64,000 bases of DNA, taken from assembly GCF_007004665.1 (NCBI RefSeq), contig NZ_ML660055.1, forward strand, positions 470,452 through 534,451, in the 5' to 3' direction. Below, piece after piece: positions 54,848 through 63,758 of this stretch. Numbering within the stretch: the stretch's first letter is position 1; each line of letters opens with the position of its first letter. The notes under the pieces are model-generated. The model was not told the origin of the DNA and searched no databases. It was given only the letters and a program-made list of their open reading frames with translations. This stretch comes from Denitrobaculum tricleocarpae (GTDB lineage Bacteria; Pseudomonadota; Alphaproteobacteria; Kiloniellales; Kiloniellaceae). A program made the position numbers and the translations under genes.

Positions 54848-56188
54848 ATGAGCGAAGGCAGTTTAGACGCGCCGGTCCGCTATGCGATCGACTGGAACGA
54901 TCCTGATTTCTATGATTTCGACAAGATCAACGCAGAGCTGGAGCGGGTTTTCGACATCTGTCACGGCTGCCGGCGTTGTTTCAATCTCTGTGAATCCTTT
55001 CCGATCCTCTTTGATCTGATCGATGATTCGGAAAGCGGCGAACTGGATACGGTCGACGTCGCCGATTACAAGCCGGTGGTGGACGCTTGCACGCTCTGTG
55101 ACATGTGTTTCATGGTCACCTGCCCCTATGTGCCGCCGCACGAATTCAATCTCGATTTCCCGCACCTCATGCTGCGGTACCGCGCGGCGGAGCTGAAGGC
55201 CGGCAAGGCGGACAGGGCGCTGATCGAGCTGACCAAAACCGACCGCAACGGCAAGCTGGCCGGCATGATGCCCGGCGTGGCGAACTGGGCCAGCGAGACC
55301 GGAAACAACCTGACCCGGCCCCTGCTGGAAAAAACCATGGGCGTCGACCGGCAAGCCGCGTTGCCGAAGTTTCACGGCAAGACCTTCGCCCTGCGCGCCA
55401 AGAGCGATGGGGTGACCCCCAACAAAGACGCGCCCGGATACGGCCGCAAGGTCGCGCTCTACGCCACCTGCTTCGTGAACTACAACAACCCGGTGATCGG
55501 CGAGGCCGCACGCGCCGTGCTCGCCCACAACGGCGTTGAGACCGAGGTGGTCTATCCTTCCTGCTGTGGGATGCCGCAGTTCGAACAGGGCGACATCGCC
55601 AAGGTGGCCGAGACCGCGAAGCAGGTTTCCACCGAGATGGCCGTGTGGATCGACAAGGGCTACGACATCGTCGCCCTCACCCCTTCCTGCGCGCTGATGC
55701 TGAAATTCGAGTGGCCGCTGATCCTGCCGGAGGACGAGAGCGTCAAGAAGCTCTCCGCCGCGACCTCGGATATCACCGAATACGTGGTCGACATTGCCAA
55801 GAAGGAAGGCCTCGCCGATGGGCTCGAGCCCCTGGACGGTGGTGTCGCCCTGCACATGGCCTGCCATGCCCGGGCGCAGAACATGGGCGCCAAGGCGGCT
55901 GAGATGCTGCGCTTCGTTCCCGAGGCCGACATCAAGGTAATCGAGCGCTGCTCCGGTCACGGCGGCAGCTGGGGTGTCATGAAGGGCAACTTCGAGAAGG
56001 CCATCAAGGTCGGACGCAACGCGGCCCGGCAGTCGGCCAGCAGCGGCAAGACCTACATTGCCTCGGAGTGCCCGCTGGCGGGAACGCATATCCTGCAGGG
56101 CATCGAGCGCCTGAAGATGGAGGATAAGCCCCAGATCGAAGAGAGCCAGCACCCCATCGAGCTGATGGCGAAGGCCTACGGCTTGTAA
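54848..56188 (+). CDS. HdrD/GlpC-like Fe-S protein with two CCG domains
   Basis: A 446-residue protein with two N-terminal [4Fe-4S] ferredoxin-type motifs: Cys38, Cys41, Cys44, Cys48 (CHGCRRCFNLC) and Cys81, Cys84, Cys87, Cys92 (CTLCDMCFMVTC). Then come two cysteine-rich CCG domains, with YPSCCGMPQF near 236-245 and ACHARAQNMG ... IERCSGHGGSWG near 338-375. The set is that of heterodisulfide-reductase or GlpC subunits, which pass electrons between a flavoprotein or thiol and another carrier. No flavoprotein is next door. The DUF3501 gene follows by about 115 bp, and the trio with rubrerythrin suggests one oxidative-stress unit. Confidence 0.88.
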   Translation: MSEGSLDAPVRYAIDWNDPDFYDFDKINAELERVFDICHGCRRCFNLCESFPILFDLIDDSESGELDTVDVADYKPVVDACTLCDMCFMVTCPYVPPHEFNLDFPHLMLRYRAAELKAGKADRALIELTKTDRNGKLAGMMPGVANWASETGNNLTRPLLEKTMGVDRQAALPKFHGKTFALRAKSDGVTPNKDAPGYGRKVALYATCFVNYNNPVIGEAARAVLAHNGVETEVVYPSCCGMPQFEQGDIAKVAETAKQVSTEMAVWIDKGYDIVALTPSCALMLKFEWPLILPEDESVKKLSAATSDITEYVVDIAKKEGLADGLEPLDGGVALHMACHARAQNMGAKAAEMLRFVPEADIKVIERCSGHGGSWGVMKGNFEKAIKVGRNAARQSASSGKTYIASECPLAGTHILQGIERLKMEDKPQIEESQHPIELMAKAYGL

Positions 56189-56305
56189 AGCTTTCGGGCT
56201 TGTAAAGTAGCGGGCTTACAAACTCGGGCGCGGGCGCCAGTTTAATGGGCCGGGATGAACCGGCGAAGCGAGAGAAGAGAAATGTCAGTTTCAGGAGATA
56301 CCGCC

Positions 56306-56896
56306 ATGGCGGCGAAACGCAGCATCACATCCGACGACATCCTGCCCCTGGAGGTTTATGCCGCCGACCGCAAGGCCCGGCGTAAGGCTCTGGTCGATGT
56401 CAAGCGGCACCGCCGGATCGAAGTCGGTCCGGTCTGCACCTTCTACTTCGAGAATTACGAGACCATGTGGTCTCAGGTGCAGGAAATGCTCTACATCGAA
56501 AAGGGTGGCGACGAGCAGCTCAAGGACGAACTGGAAGCCTACAACCCGCTGATCCCCCAGGGCAGCGAGCTGGTCGCCACGGTCATGTTCGAAATCGACG
56601 AGCCGGTCCGCCGCGCGACCTTCCTTTCCAAGCTGGGCGGGGTCGAAGAGACGGCCTTCTTCCAGTTCGACGGCGAGACCGTGATGAGCACGCCCGAAGA
56701 AGACGTCGACCGCACCACGGCCGACGGTAAGGCTTCGGCCGTGCAGTTCATGCATTTCCACTTCACCGCAGACCAGGTCGCAAAGTTCCGGACCGAAAAC
56801 CAGCAGGTGATCCTGGGCTTCAAACACGAAGCCTATAGCCACATGGTGGTTCTGCCGGAAGGTGTCCGCGCGGCGCTGGCACAGGATTTCGACTGA
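56306..56896 (+). CDS. DUF3501 family protein
   Basis: A 196-residue protein of unknown function. Family-type segments: SITSDDILPLEVYAADRKARRKALVDVKRHRRIEVGPVCTFYFENYETMWSQVQEMLYIEKGG near the start, LIPQGSELVATVMFEIDEPVRRATFLSKLGGVEETAFFQFDGE, and VQFMHFHFTADQVAKFR. DUF3501 genes are commonly found beside rubrerythrin and CCG Fe-S genes, as here. The ATG at 56306 has AGGAG 9 nt upstream; an ATG at 56282 with GAGAAGAG upstream is a good alternative and would add 8 residues. Confidence 0.85.
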   Translation: MAAKRSITSDDILPLEVYAADRKARRKALVDVKRHRRIEVGPVCTFYFENYETMWSQVQEMLYIEKGGDEQLKDELEAYNPLIPQGSELVATVMFEIDEPVRRATFLSKLGGVEETAFFQFDGETVMSTPEEDVDRTTADGKASAVQFMHFHFTADQVAKFRTENQQVILGFKHEAYSHMVVLPEGVRAALAQDFD

Positions 56897-57453
56897 GCGT
56901 ATCCGAGTCGACAGGCGGGAAACTTTTTCGGTTTCCGGCCTTGATAGAGGCCTGAGCTCCGGCTCTGATCTTTTTTTATATATACTGTCCCTATAAATTG
57001 TCGGAAAGAGAGCCCGTAGGGTGAAATTTCTGCGATAAGGACGGTTTGGTCGGAGAGCGCAAACCATTTTTCCTGATAGCCGGAGTGGTGCTCCCCGTCA
57101 AGCATCCGCCACTTAATTAAATATTATGTCCCGAAAAAATGATGCGAAGCCATTCATAATCTCATCGGCTGAGTATCGGGGAAAGGTTGGATGGGATGAC
57201 TCTGCCAACCGTAAATGGCGGCTGTTTATATAAAGATTACGTCCCTTTGACTGTAACAGGTGAGAACAGTTTCGGTCATGGCTCCGGATGGAAGTTGACT
57301 GTCGTGAGCGACGTTCAACGCAGCCGAGGCCGGGCCAAGTCGACCTGGCCATGTCGCGTTTCGCGAGCAATGCTCCGTGTCGCTCTTCGAACCGCGCCGC
57401 GCCAGAAAATAAAACCGCCCAGGTCAAATGACCGTGCAAGATGTGAATCGGTT
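56897..57453. other. 557-bp gap without a supported gene
   Basis: AT-richer than its surroundings, with TTTTTTTATATATA near 56972 and a TTAATTAA near 57112. A weak hairpin GGTTTG/CAAACC (57042-57066) followed by ATTTTTCC might end DUF3501 transcription. Short frames on both strands, including one of 35 codons at 57126, lack ribosome sites or recognisable sequence. Confidence 0.4.
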
Positions 57454-58092
57454 CTAGACCGGCGCTGATGCTCGCGGCGGGGTGAGGCAGACCCGGATTG
57501 CCGGCCGTGCGCAGACCTTCTCGTGGCAGCTTCGGATCGCCGGATAGGCCGCGAGCAAATCCTCGACCGGCTGGAACCAGGTCACCAGCATAGTCATGTA
57601 GATGTCGGCCAGGGAGAAGTTGTCGCCGAGATGATAGGGACCGTGGGAGTTCAAGTGCGCGTCCACCGGCTGCCAGCAGTCCATCAGGGCCTCGACCGCC
57701 TTCGCCTTGATTTTGGGTGCGTCGAAGGGATCGGTGGAAAAGCGTTGCGGATAGTAGAAGCGCTTGTAAGTGTCCTGCACGTTGTTCGAGAGATAGAAGA
57801 GCGAGCGGAGAAAAAGCGCCCGTTGCGGATCGCGTGGCGGCGGCATGAGATCGTCCAGGCCATGTTCCTCGCAGAGATAAAACATGATCGCCGTGGCCTC
57901 GTAGAGGACCGCGCCGTTCGGCAGGCGCATGGCCGGCACTTTCGCGAGCGGACTGATGGCGCGGTAAGCGGCGCCGTAGTTTTCGCCCGCGGCAAGATCG
58001 ACCGGGATCAGCTTGTGGGGCAGACCCGCTTCCTCGAGCACGGCCTGGGGACCGAAACTCGCGGTGTCATAGGCCCAATAGAGTTCGTACAT
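57454..58092 (-). CDS. glutathione S-transferase family protein
   Basis: A 212-residue GST fold: N-terminal thioredoxin-like domain (MYELYWAYDTASFGPQAVLEEAGLPHKLIPVDLAAGENYGAAYRAISPLAKVPAMRLPNGAVLYEATAIMFYLCEEH), with the cis-proline VPAM and the glutathione-site E-(A/S) pair, and an all-helical C-terminal domain (HLNSHGPYHLGDNFSLADIYMTMLVTWF). Detoxification or isomerase activity cannot be told apart. It reads left, next to the LysE gene on the same strand. Confidence 0.88.
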   Translation of the reverse strand: MYELYWAYDTASFGPQAVLEEAGLPHKLIPVDLAAGENYGAAYRAISPLAKVPAMRLPNGAVLYEATAIMFYLCEEHGLDDLMPPPRDPQRALFLRSLFYLSNNVQDTYKRFYYPQRFSTDPFDAPKIKAKAVEALMDCWQPVDAHLNSHGPYHLGDNFSLADIYMTMLVTWFQPVEDLLAAYPAIRSCHEKVCARPAIRVCLTPPRASAPV

Positions 58093-58154
58093 GCGCGCCC
58101 CCGGCTCTTTCGTTGCTCTGCTCTGACGTCATTCTTCAGGAATACACTTCGTGA

Positions 58155-58781
58155 TCAAGCACTGTTCCGTCCCAATGCGGTAAAGGCCCCCGCGCCGATC
58201 AGACAGCCTGCGCCCAGCCGGTTCACGAACCTCAGGGTCGCCGGGTTTTTCAGGCCGTCGCGCAGCGTACCGCAAAGGAATATCCAGAGCAGGTTACTGA
58301 TCAGCACCATGGCCAGGAAGGTGACTTCGATGGTGATGATCTGGGCCAGGGGCGGCTCCGCGGGATTGATGAACTGCGGCAGGAAAGCCACGAAGAAGAC
58401 GATGTCCTTGGGGTTGAAGGCAGTCACCAGAAAGGCCTGGCGGAAGACCGTGAGTCTGCTCCGGTTGCGCGCGGCGGTCTTCAGCGCCAGGGGCTTGGCG
58501 TCCGTGCGCCACATCTGAATGCCCAGCCAGACCAGATAGGCGGCGCCCAGGATCTTGAGGATCGTGAAGAGCGTGGCCGAGGCGCTCAGGACCGCGCCCG
58601 CGCCCATGAGCGAGACGGTCATGGCCGCGAAGTCGCCCAGCACCACCCCGGGGACCGCGGCGATCGAGACCGAGCGTCCCCGGCCCAGGGTCGTGCTGAA
58701 GAGCAGCATGACGACCGGGCCGGGAACGGCGAGGAGCGCGGCGCTCGCGGCGACAAAGGCAAGCCAGACTTCGAATGACAT
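58155..58781 (-). CDS. LysE/RhtB family amino-acid exporter
   Basis: A 208-residue membrane protein with about six hydrophobic helices. MSFEVWLAFVAASAALLAVPGPVVMLLFSTTLGRG is the RhtB-type start with the PGP motif, and FNPKDIVFFVAFLPQFINP is the conserved middle. Such proteins export basic or neutral amino acids; which one is not seen. The start at 58781 has a purine-rich site before it; the frame extends 17 codons upstream. It is divergent from a LysR gene, a common export-control arrangement. Confidence 0.88.
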   Translation of the reverse strand: MSFEVWLAFVAASAALLAVPGPVVMLLFSTTLGRGRSVSIAAVPGVVLGDFAAMTVSLMGAGAVLSASATLFTILKILGAAYLVWLGIQMWRTDAKPLALKTAARNRSRLTVFRQAFLVTAFNPKDIVFFVAFLPQFINPAEPPLAQIITIEVTFLAMVLISNLLWIFLCGTLRDGLKNPATLRFVNRLGAGCLIGAGAFTALGRNSA

Positions 58782-58950
58782 TTCCTGTTTCCTTGTTTCC
58801 TGGCCCCGGCCCGCTGGTCCCGTGCCGGGCAAGTCCGCCTCTTTTGCCGAGGGCGTTGGTTGTTAACGGGTCCCAGGATGAACCGGACTCTTGCCCGCTG
58901 TCAGTTCAATAAATATACTTAAATCGTAGTTGAACTACGGTATTGAGTTT

Positions 58951-59817
58951 ATGGACTGGCGTAAGATTCCCTCCCTGGCGGGGCTCAGAGCCTTCGAGGC
59001 CGTGGCGCGGCATAGGAGCTATTCCGCCGCGGCCCGGGAGCTGAACGTGACCGAGGCGGCCGTCCGCCAGCATCTGCGTGGGTTGGAGGATTTCTTCGGT
59101 TTGTCCCTGGTGCATCGCAGCGGGCGCGGGATTGCCTTGAGCGATCCGGGGCAGAAGCTTGCGGCCTCCGTGGCTTCCGGCTTTCAGACGCTGCTGTCCG
59201 GGATCGAAGATCTGCAGCGTGATGACGCCCTGCGGCCCCTGAAGATCGCCCTGACCCCGGCCTTCGCGGAAAACTGGCTGATGCCGCGCCTGGGCCGCTT
59301 CTGGGCCGAGCATCCCGAGATCGAGACCGAGCTGGCCCCGAGCCTGCGGCTGGTGGATCTGAAGAGCGACGGCGTCGATCTGGCGATCCGCTACGGCCAC
59401 GGCAGCTGGCCGGGCACGCGCGCGGAGCTTCTGGCCTCCGCCGAATACCTGGTGGTTGCAACCGCGGACTTCATGGCCGGAAGAACCGCCGCCTCGCTCG
59501 CCGAGCTCCGGGACCTGCCCTGGCTTTTCGAGGACAGCCGCAGGGAGCATCAGGCCTGGGCCGCCGAGCGGGGTATCGATTTTCATGCCGCCCAAAACCG
59601 CTTCTATCCGACCAACTCCCTGGTGCTCTCGGCGGTGCGCGCGGGTTACGGACTTTCCCTGCAGGCCCGGGCCCTGGTCGAGCGGGACCTGCAGGCGGGG
59701 ACGCTGATCCAGGTCTTTTCTGAAGATCCCGGCACGCTGGGCTATTACATGGTCACGCTGCCGGAACCGCGCGCGAAACTGAGGGTTCTGCTGAAGTGGC
59801 TCAAGGCCGCCGCATGA
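58951..59817 (+). CDS. LysR-type transcriptional regulator (GcvA-like)
   Basis: A 288-residue regulator: helix-turn-helix at the N-terminus (SLAGLRAFEAVARHRSYSAAARELNVTEAAVRQHLRGLEDFFGLSLVHRSGRGIALSDPG) and the substrate-binding domain (LKIALTPAFAENWLMPRLGRFWAEHPEIETELAPS, SDGVDLAIRYGHGSWPG). The pattern matches the GcvA/GbpR sub-type. It is divergent from lysE (170 bp apart) and convergent with the arginase-family gene, so it most likely controls one or both. Confidence 0.88.
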   Translation: MDWRKIPSLAGLRAFEAVARHRSYSAAARELNVTEAAVRQHLRGLEDFFGLSLVHRSGRGIALSDPGQKLAASVASGFQTLLSGIEDLQRDDALRPLKIALTPAFAENWLMPRLGRFWAEHPEIETELAPSLRLVDLKSDGVDLAIRYGHGSWPGTRAELLASAEYLVVATADFMAGRTAASLAELRDLPWLFEDSRREHQAWAAERGIDFHAAQNRFYPTNSLVLSAVRAGYGLSLQARALVERDLQAGTLIQVFSEDPGTLGYYMVTLPEPRAKLRVLLKWLKAAA

Positions 59818-59818
59818 G

Positions 59819-60661
59819 TCACCCTGCGAAGGGTTTTTCCTGATCCTGACCGGCGAGTGCGGTGAGTGCCTGCCGTAGCGAGGCCAGTGACCGTTGCATT
59901 TCCGCCGCGTTGCCCGGTGAAAACTCGGTGATTTCAAGACCGACAAGATCCGAGACGCGCGCGATGACCGAAAAGACGGCGGCGGCCTGTTCGCTTCTGA
60001 GGCCGCCGGGCACGCGATAGTCAGCGGTCACGTCGCGCGGATCGAAGACGTCGCAATCCAGATGCACAAAGACCTTCTTGCCGGTCAGTTCCTGTTCGAT
60101 CCGCCCCAGATCATGGTCGAAGTCGGCAAAGCTCGCGGCGAAGATGCCATGCCGTTCAATAAAGGCGCGCTCGGCGTCTTCCAGGTCGCGCCCGCCCAGA
60201 TGGAGCAGTCGCTCCGGTCGCAGTCCCGCGCCGTAGCCGCTTTGCCATTCGCCGAGCAGTGCGGTGATCGGCATGCCGCCGAGATAGCCGGTCCGGGTTG
60301 TGGCGGGTGTGTGCAGATCGCCATGGGCATCGAACCAGACGACGTGGGCATCGTCCCTGCGGGCCAGGACGGCGGGGATAGAGGCGAGGGCGGCGGCGCA
60401 GCGGGGCGTGGCAATGATCGGAACCGCGTCCTTTTGGAGCGTCCGCGCGGTCGCCTCCGCGAGCCCGGACAGCAGGCCCTCCGACGCTTCCAGTGCCGTT
60501 TGCCAAGCCATGTCGCGGGCGTCCTGCGGGTCTCCGAACGCGATGATCTCGGCCCCGAACAGCTCACCCAGCATGTCGCTGAGGGCGGGCAACGCCGCCA
60601 TCGCCTCGCCCGAGCAATCGCCGGCATAGCCATTTGCGCGGATAACGATCCTGTCGCTCAT
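59819..60661 (-). CDS. arginase/agmatinase family (ureohydrolase) protein
   Basis: A 280-residue enzyme of the ureohydrolase fold, with the Mn site patterns WFDAHGDLHTPATTRTGYLGGMPITALLG (D-A-H-x-D) near 127-156 and VHLDCDVFDPRDVTADYRVPGG (D-x-D-x-x-D) near 205-226. Family members hydrolyse arginine, agmatine, formimidoylglutamate or other guanidino compounds; the substrate loop does not decide. It ends 2 bp past the LysR stop on the other strand and follows the M19 gene on its own strand. Confidence 0.85.
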   Translation of the reverse strand: MSDRIVIRANGYAGDCSGEAMAALPALSDMLGELFGAEIIAFGDPQDARDMAWQTALEASEGLLSGLAEATARTLQKDAVPIIATPRCAAALASIPAVLARRDDAHVVWFDAHGDLHTPATTRTGYLGGMPITALLGEWQSGYGAGLRPERLLHLGGRDLEDAERAFIERHGIFAASFADFDHDLGRIEQELTGKKVFVHLDCDVFDPRDVTADYRVPGGLRSEQAAAVFSVIARVSDLVGLEITEFSPGNAAEMQRSLASLRQALTALAGQDQEKPFAG

Positions 60662-60693
60662 GTACCGCCTGCCTTTCCCTTCCGGAGTTGCCT

Positions 60694-61725
60694 CTACTTC
60701 CAGACCTGTTGCGCGACGCGCTTGAAGTTACCGCCCAGAATGCCCGCGATGTCGGGTGCCGTGAAACCGGCTTTTGCCAGCTCCCCGGCCACCTCCGGCA
60801 GGCGGCGGATATCGAGATAGCTGACGCCCCTCTCGTAGCCGGTGCCCGGCGGCCAGTAGTAAGGGTCGCGGGCGATGGTCTCGGAGATGCCGGTGCTTTC
60901 TCCGGGACCGGTTTCTTCTGTCTCGGAGGCACCGGTTTTGGGAGCCTCCGTCTTGGGTGCGTAGTCCAGGCTGATGCCGACATGTTCCGGACCGGTCAGC
61001 TCGGCGACGTAGGCGGCGTGGCGGGCGACATTGGCCGGGCTGGCGGTCTCTTCGCCGAGAAAGAGGCTCACGCCGTTGATGCCGATCACCCCGCCGGTGG
61101 CGGCGCAGCCCTTGATTTGTTCGTCGGTGATGTTGCGGTCGTGATCCACCAGGGCTTTGGGATTGGAGTGGGAGAAGACTACCGGTACCGACGAGCGCTC
61201 CATGGCGGCCATGGTGGTTTTGAACCCGCTGTGGGAGCAATCCACCACCATCCCGACCCGGTTCATCTCATCGATCACCTGCCGCCCGAAATCGGTCAGT
61301 CCGGTGTCTTCGTCGTGACAGCCGGAGCCTGCCAGGTTGTTGCGGTTGTAGGCAAAGAGCATGTGGCGGACGCCCAGATCGTAATAGAACTGGACCATGT
61401 CCGCGCGGCCGTTCAGGGCATCCATGCCTTCGATATCAAAGGTGACGGCCAGCTTGCCCTCCGCGCGCGCGGCATCGATGTCGGCGACGCTTGAAACCAG
61501 GCGGCAGAAGGGCGCTTCCAGCGGCAGGCGGCGGCGCAGGGCCGCGATGTTCTCGATGGTCCGGGTCCAGGCTTTGACGTCGTAGCCCACATTGATGGAG
61601 AGGTAGTCGACCCCGGCCTCGCGCCAGGGTGTCAGGAGTGGCGCCAAGGGGGCGTCCGGCAGCATCTCGAAGCCGCAGTGATCGTCCCAGATCAGACTGT
61701 CTCGATAGATCGCGGCGGCATCCAT
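60694..61725 (-). CDS. membrane dipeptidase (peptidase M19 family)
   Basis: A 343-residue zinc amidohydrolase of the renal dipeptidase type. The first metal site is seen as WDDHCGFEM, a variant of the usual D-x-H-x-D, with the others at MVVDCSHSGFKTTMAAMERSSVPVVFSHSNPKAL and EHVGISLDYAPK. A C-terminal helix YLDIRRLPEVAGELAKAGFTAPDIAGILGGNFKRVAQQVW is typical. No signal peptide is seen, so it is predicted cytosolic. It reads into the arginase-family gene (32 bp), suggesting a joint role in amino-acid derivative use. Confidence 0.85.
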   Translation of the reverse strand: MDAAAIYRDSLIWDDHCGFEMLPDAPLAPLLTPWREAGVDYLSINVGYDVKAWTRTIENIAALRRRLPLEAPFCRLVSSVADIDAARAEGKLAVTFDIEGMDALNGRADMVQFYYDLGVRHMLFAYNRNNLAGSGCHDEDTGLTDFGRQVIDEMNRVGMVVDCSHSGFKTTMAAMERSSVPVVFSHSNPKALVDHDRNITDEQIKGCAATGGVIGINGVSLFLGEETASPANVARHAAYVAELTGPEHVGISLDYAPKTEAPKTGASETEETGPGESTGISETIARDPYYWPPGTGYERGVSYLDIRRLPEVAGELAKAGFTAPDIAGILGGNFKRVAQQVWK

Positions 61726-61777
61726 ATTTGCTGTCCTCCGTAGCTCTTTACTGTGACACTGCCCCGGGAACGCGGCT

Positions 61778-62371
61778 CTAGTTCACGTCTTCGCTGGTGG
61801 CGGCACCGAAGAAATCCCGGCTTCGCAGCCAGCCGCTCGTCCCCGCGATTTCAACCCGGCACCAGGCACCCTCGCAGTCGACCAGCCGCCCGATGACGCC
61901 CGCTTCGGCCTGCAGCAGCGGCTGCGCGTTGTCTTCCGGACCGGCGCGCAAAACCTGCGTGCCGTCCTTGATCATGACCGTGCGCCGCCCCCGCAGCATG
62001 TTGCGGTGGACCCAGCCGACGGTGCCTTCCCAGTCGCGGATTTGCCGCCAGGTGTCGAACTCGGCGATGATTTCGACCGGCAAGCGGTCGCGCCGGTAGA
62101 CCCATTCGATGGGATAGCGCAGGCCGGGCCCCTTGCGCAGGTTCACCTTGGGCTTGGCCAGGGAGACATAGCGCGGAAGCGGGAGACCGCTCTTTCCGAT
62201 CTTGGGCGTTTGCGCTTCGGCTCTTGCCGCAGAGACCGTGAGACCTGCGATTGTGGAGAATGAGAGCGCGCTGACACCGCTTGTCAGAAGGGCGGAAAAG
62301 GTCAGGAGGGCGAGAACGTTACGGAGGGTCTTCACGGGAAACAGGACCATGGATTTTTCGGCGACTTCCAT
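61778..62371 (-). CDS. SH3-domain periplasmic protein
   Basis: A 197-residue exported protein. A signal-like helix at about 16-40 (TLRNVLALLTFSALLTSGVSALSF) leads to a linker and two bacterial SH3-like parts: SLAKPKVNLRKGPGLRYPIEWVYRRDRLPVEIIAEFDTWRQIRDWEGTVGWVHRNML, then MIKDGTQVLRAGPEDNAQPLLQAEAGVIGRLVDCEGAWCRVEIAGTSGWLRSRDFFG. The type is found in many alphaproteobacteria without known function. The N-terminus is uncertain; an ATG seven codons later also fits. Confidence 0.85.
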   Translation of the reverse strand: MEVAEKSMVLFPVKTLRNVLALLTFSALLTSGVSALSFSTIAGLTVSAARAEAQTPKIGKSGLPLPRYVSLAKPKVNLRKGPGLRYPIEWVYRRDRLPVEIIAEFDTWRQIRDWEGTVGWVHRNMLRGRRTVMIKDGTQVLRAGPEDNAQPLLQAEAGVIGRLVDCEGAWCRVEIAGTSGWLRSRDFFGAATSEDVN

Positions 62372-62682
62372 CGAAACCAGAGGGAGGTCCGCTGTTGTTG
62401 CCAGACTGAGTGACCCGGACTGAATGAACCGGGCGGATTTGAAACCGCGGGGATGATGCCAAAGGCGGATGCGTCTGTCGATGACGAAGCGCAGTCACCG
62501 ACACGAATCACCGGCACGAAGCGCAATGAAATTGTCATTTGGTGCGCGCGGGGCCTCTGTGCGAATTTTAGCCGCAGTGTCGTGGCGCGCAGTCTCATGG
62601 CGGGAGGCGCCGTTGCGCTGGACAACACAGGGCTGCGCCTGCTATGGCAAAGGTCGTTCAGTCTCCTCATGGATCAGGGCTC

Positions 62683-63669
62683 ATGCCGCAGAAAAAACCC
62701 CTCGTCATCGTCACACGGCGCCTTCCCGACGTGATCGAAACCCGCATGATGGAGCTGTTCGACTGCCGCCTCAATCTCGACGACCGGCCCATGTCGCAGG
62801 CCGATCTGGTGGCCGCCATGAAGGAGGCCGACGTTCTGGTTCCCACGGTGACCGACCGGATCGACGCGGGAACGCTCTCGCAGGCCGGAGAGAACCTGCG
62901 CCTGATCGCTTCCTTCGGCACCGGTGTCGATCACATCGACCTCAAATCGGCCCGCCAGCGCGGCATCAGCGTGACCAACACGCCGGGTGTCCTGACCGAA
63001 GATACCGCCGACATGACCATGGCGCTGATGCTGGCGTTGCCGCGCCGCCTGACCGAAGGCGAGCGGCTGGTGCGCTCCGGCGAATGGACCGGCTGGAGCC
63101 CCACGGGCATGCTGGGACACCGGATCTGGGGCAAGCGCCTGGGGATCATCGGCATGGGCCGGATCGGCCAGGCCGTGGCCCGCCGCGCCAAGGGCTTCGG
63201 TCTCTCGATCCACTACCACAACCGCCGCCGGGTGCATCCCGACATCGAGGCGGAGCTGGAGGCGACCTACTGGGAGAGCCTGGATCAGATGCTCTCGCGC
63301 ATGGACATCATCTCGGTCAACTGTCCCCACACCCCCGCGACCTTCCACCTGCTCTCGGCGCGCCGCCTCAAGCTGCTGCATGAGAACGCCTGCATCGTCA
63401 ATACCAGCCGCGGCGAAGTGATCGACGAAAACGCCCTGACCCGCATGCTGACCTCGAAGGAAATCGCCGGCGCCGCGCTGGACGTCTTCGAGCATGAACC
63501 GGCGGTCAACCCGAAGCTGCTGAAGCTCGACAACGTGGTCCTGCTGCCGCACATGGGCTCGGCCACCATCGAGGGCCGCATTGCCATGGGCGAGAAGGTC
63601 ATCATCAACATCAAGACCTTCGCCGACGGCCACACGCCGCCGGACCGGGTGCTCGAGGCGATGTTCTAA
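62683..63669 (+). CDS. D-2-hydroxyacid dehydrogenase (glyoxylate/hydroxypyruvate reductase type)
   Basis: A 328-residue NAD(P)-dependent dehydrogenase that likely interconverts glyoxylate/hydroxypyruvate and glycolate/glycerate. Motifs: LPDVIETRMMELFDCRLNLDDRPMS at the start, the Rossmann GMGRIGQAVARRAKGF near 160-175, NTSRGEVIDENAL, and the catalytic LLPHMGSAT near 290. The ATG at 62683 fits the family start (KKPLVIVTRRLPDVIE); the ATG at 62644 adds 13 residues. A conserved Arg/Glu/His triad is expected; only the His is placed here. Confidence 0.9.
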   Translation: MPQKKPLVIVTRRLPDVIETRMMELFDCRLNLDDRPMSQADLVAAMKEADVLVPTVTDRIDAGTLSQAGENLRLIASFGTGVDHIDLKSARQRGISVTNTPGVLTEDTADMTMALMLALPRRLTEGERLVRSGEWTGWSPTGMLGHRIWGKRLGIIGMGRIGQAVARRAKGFGLSIHYHNRRRVHPDIEAELEATYWESLDQMLSRMDIISVNCPHTPATFHLLSARRLKLLHENACIVNTSRGEVIDENALTRMLTSKEIAGAALDVFEHEPAVNPKLLKLDNVVLLPHMGSATIEGRIAMGEKVIINIKTFADGHTPPDRVLEAMF

Positions 63670-63758
63670 AGCTTTTTCTGCATCGGTTGAATCGGCACCA
63701 CCTGGCTCTCTTTTTCCCAGGCGGCCTTTCCCATGCGATCGGTCACTGAAACGATCTA

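Noticed and set aside
57126..57233. A 35-codon frame in the 557-bp gap
   Set aside because: No ribosome site before its ATG and no recognisable sequence; reported only in the gap note.
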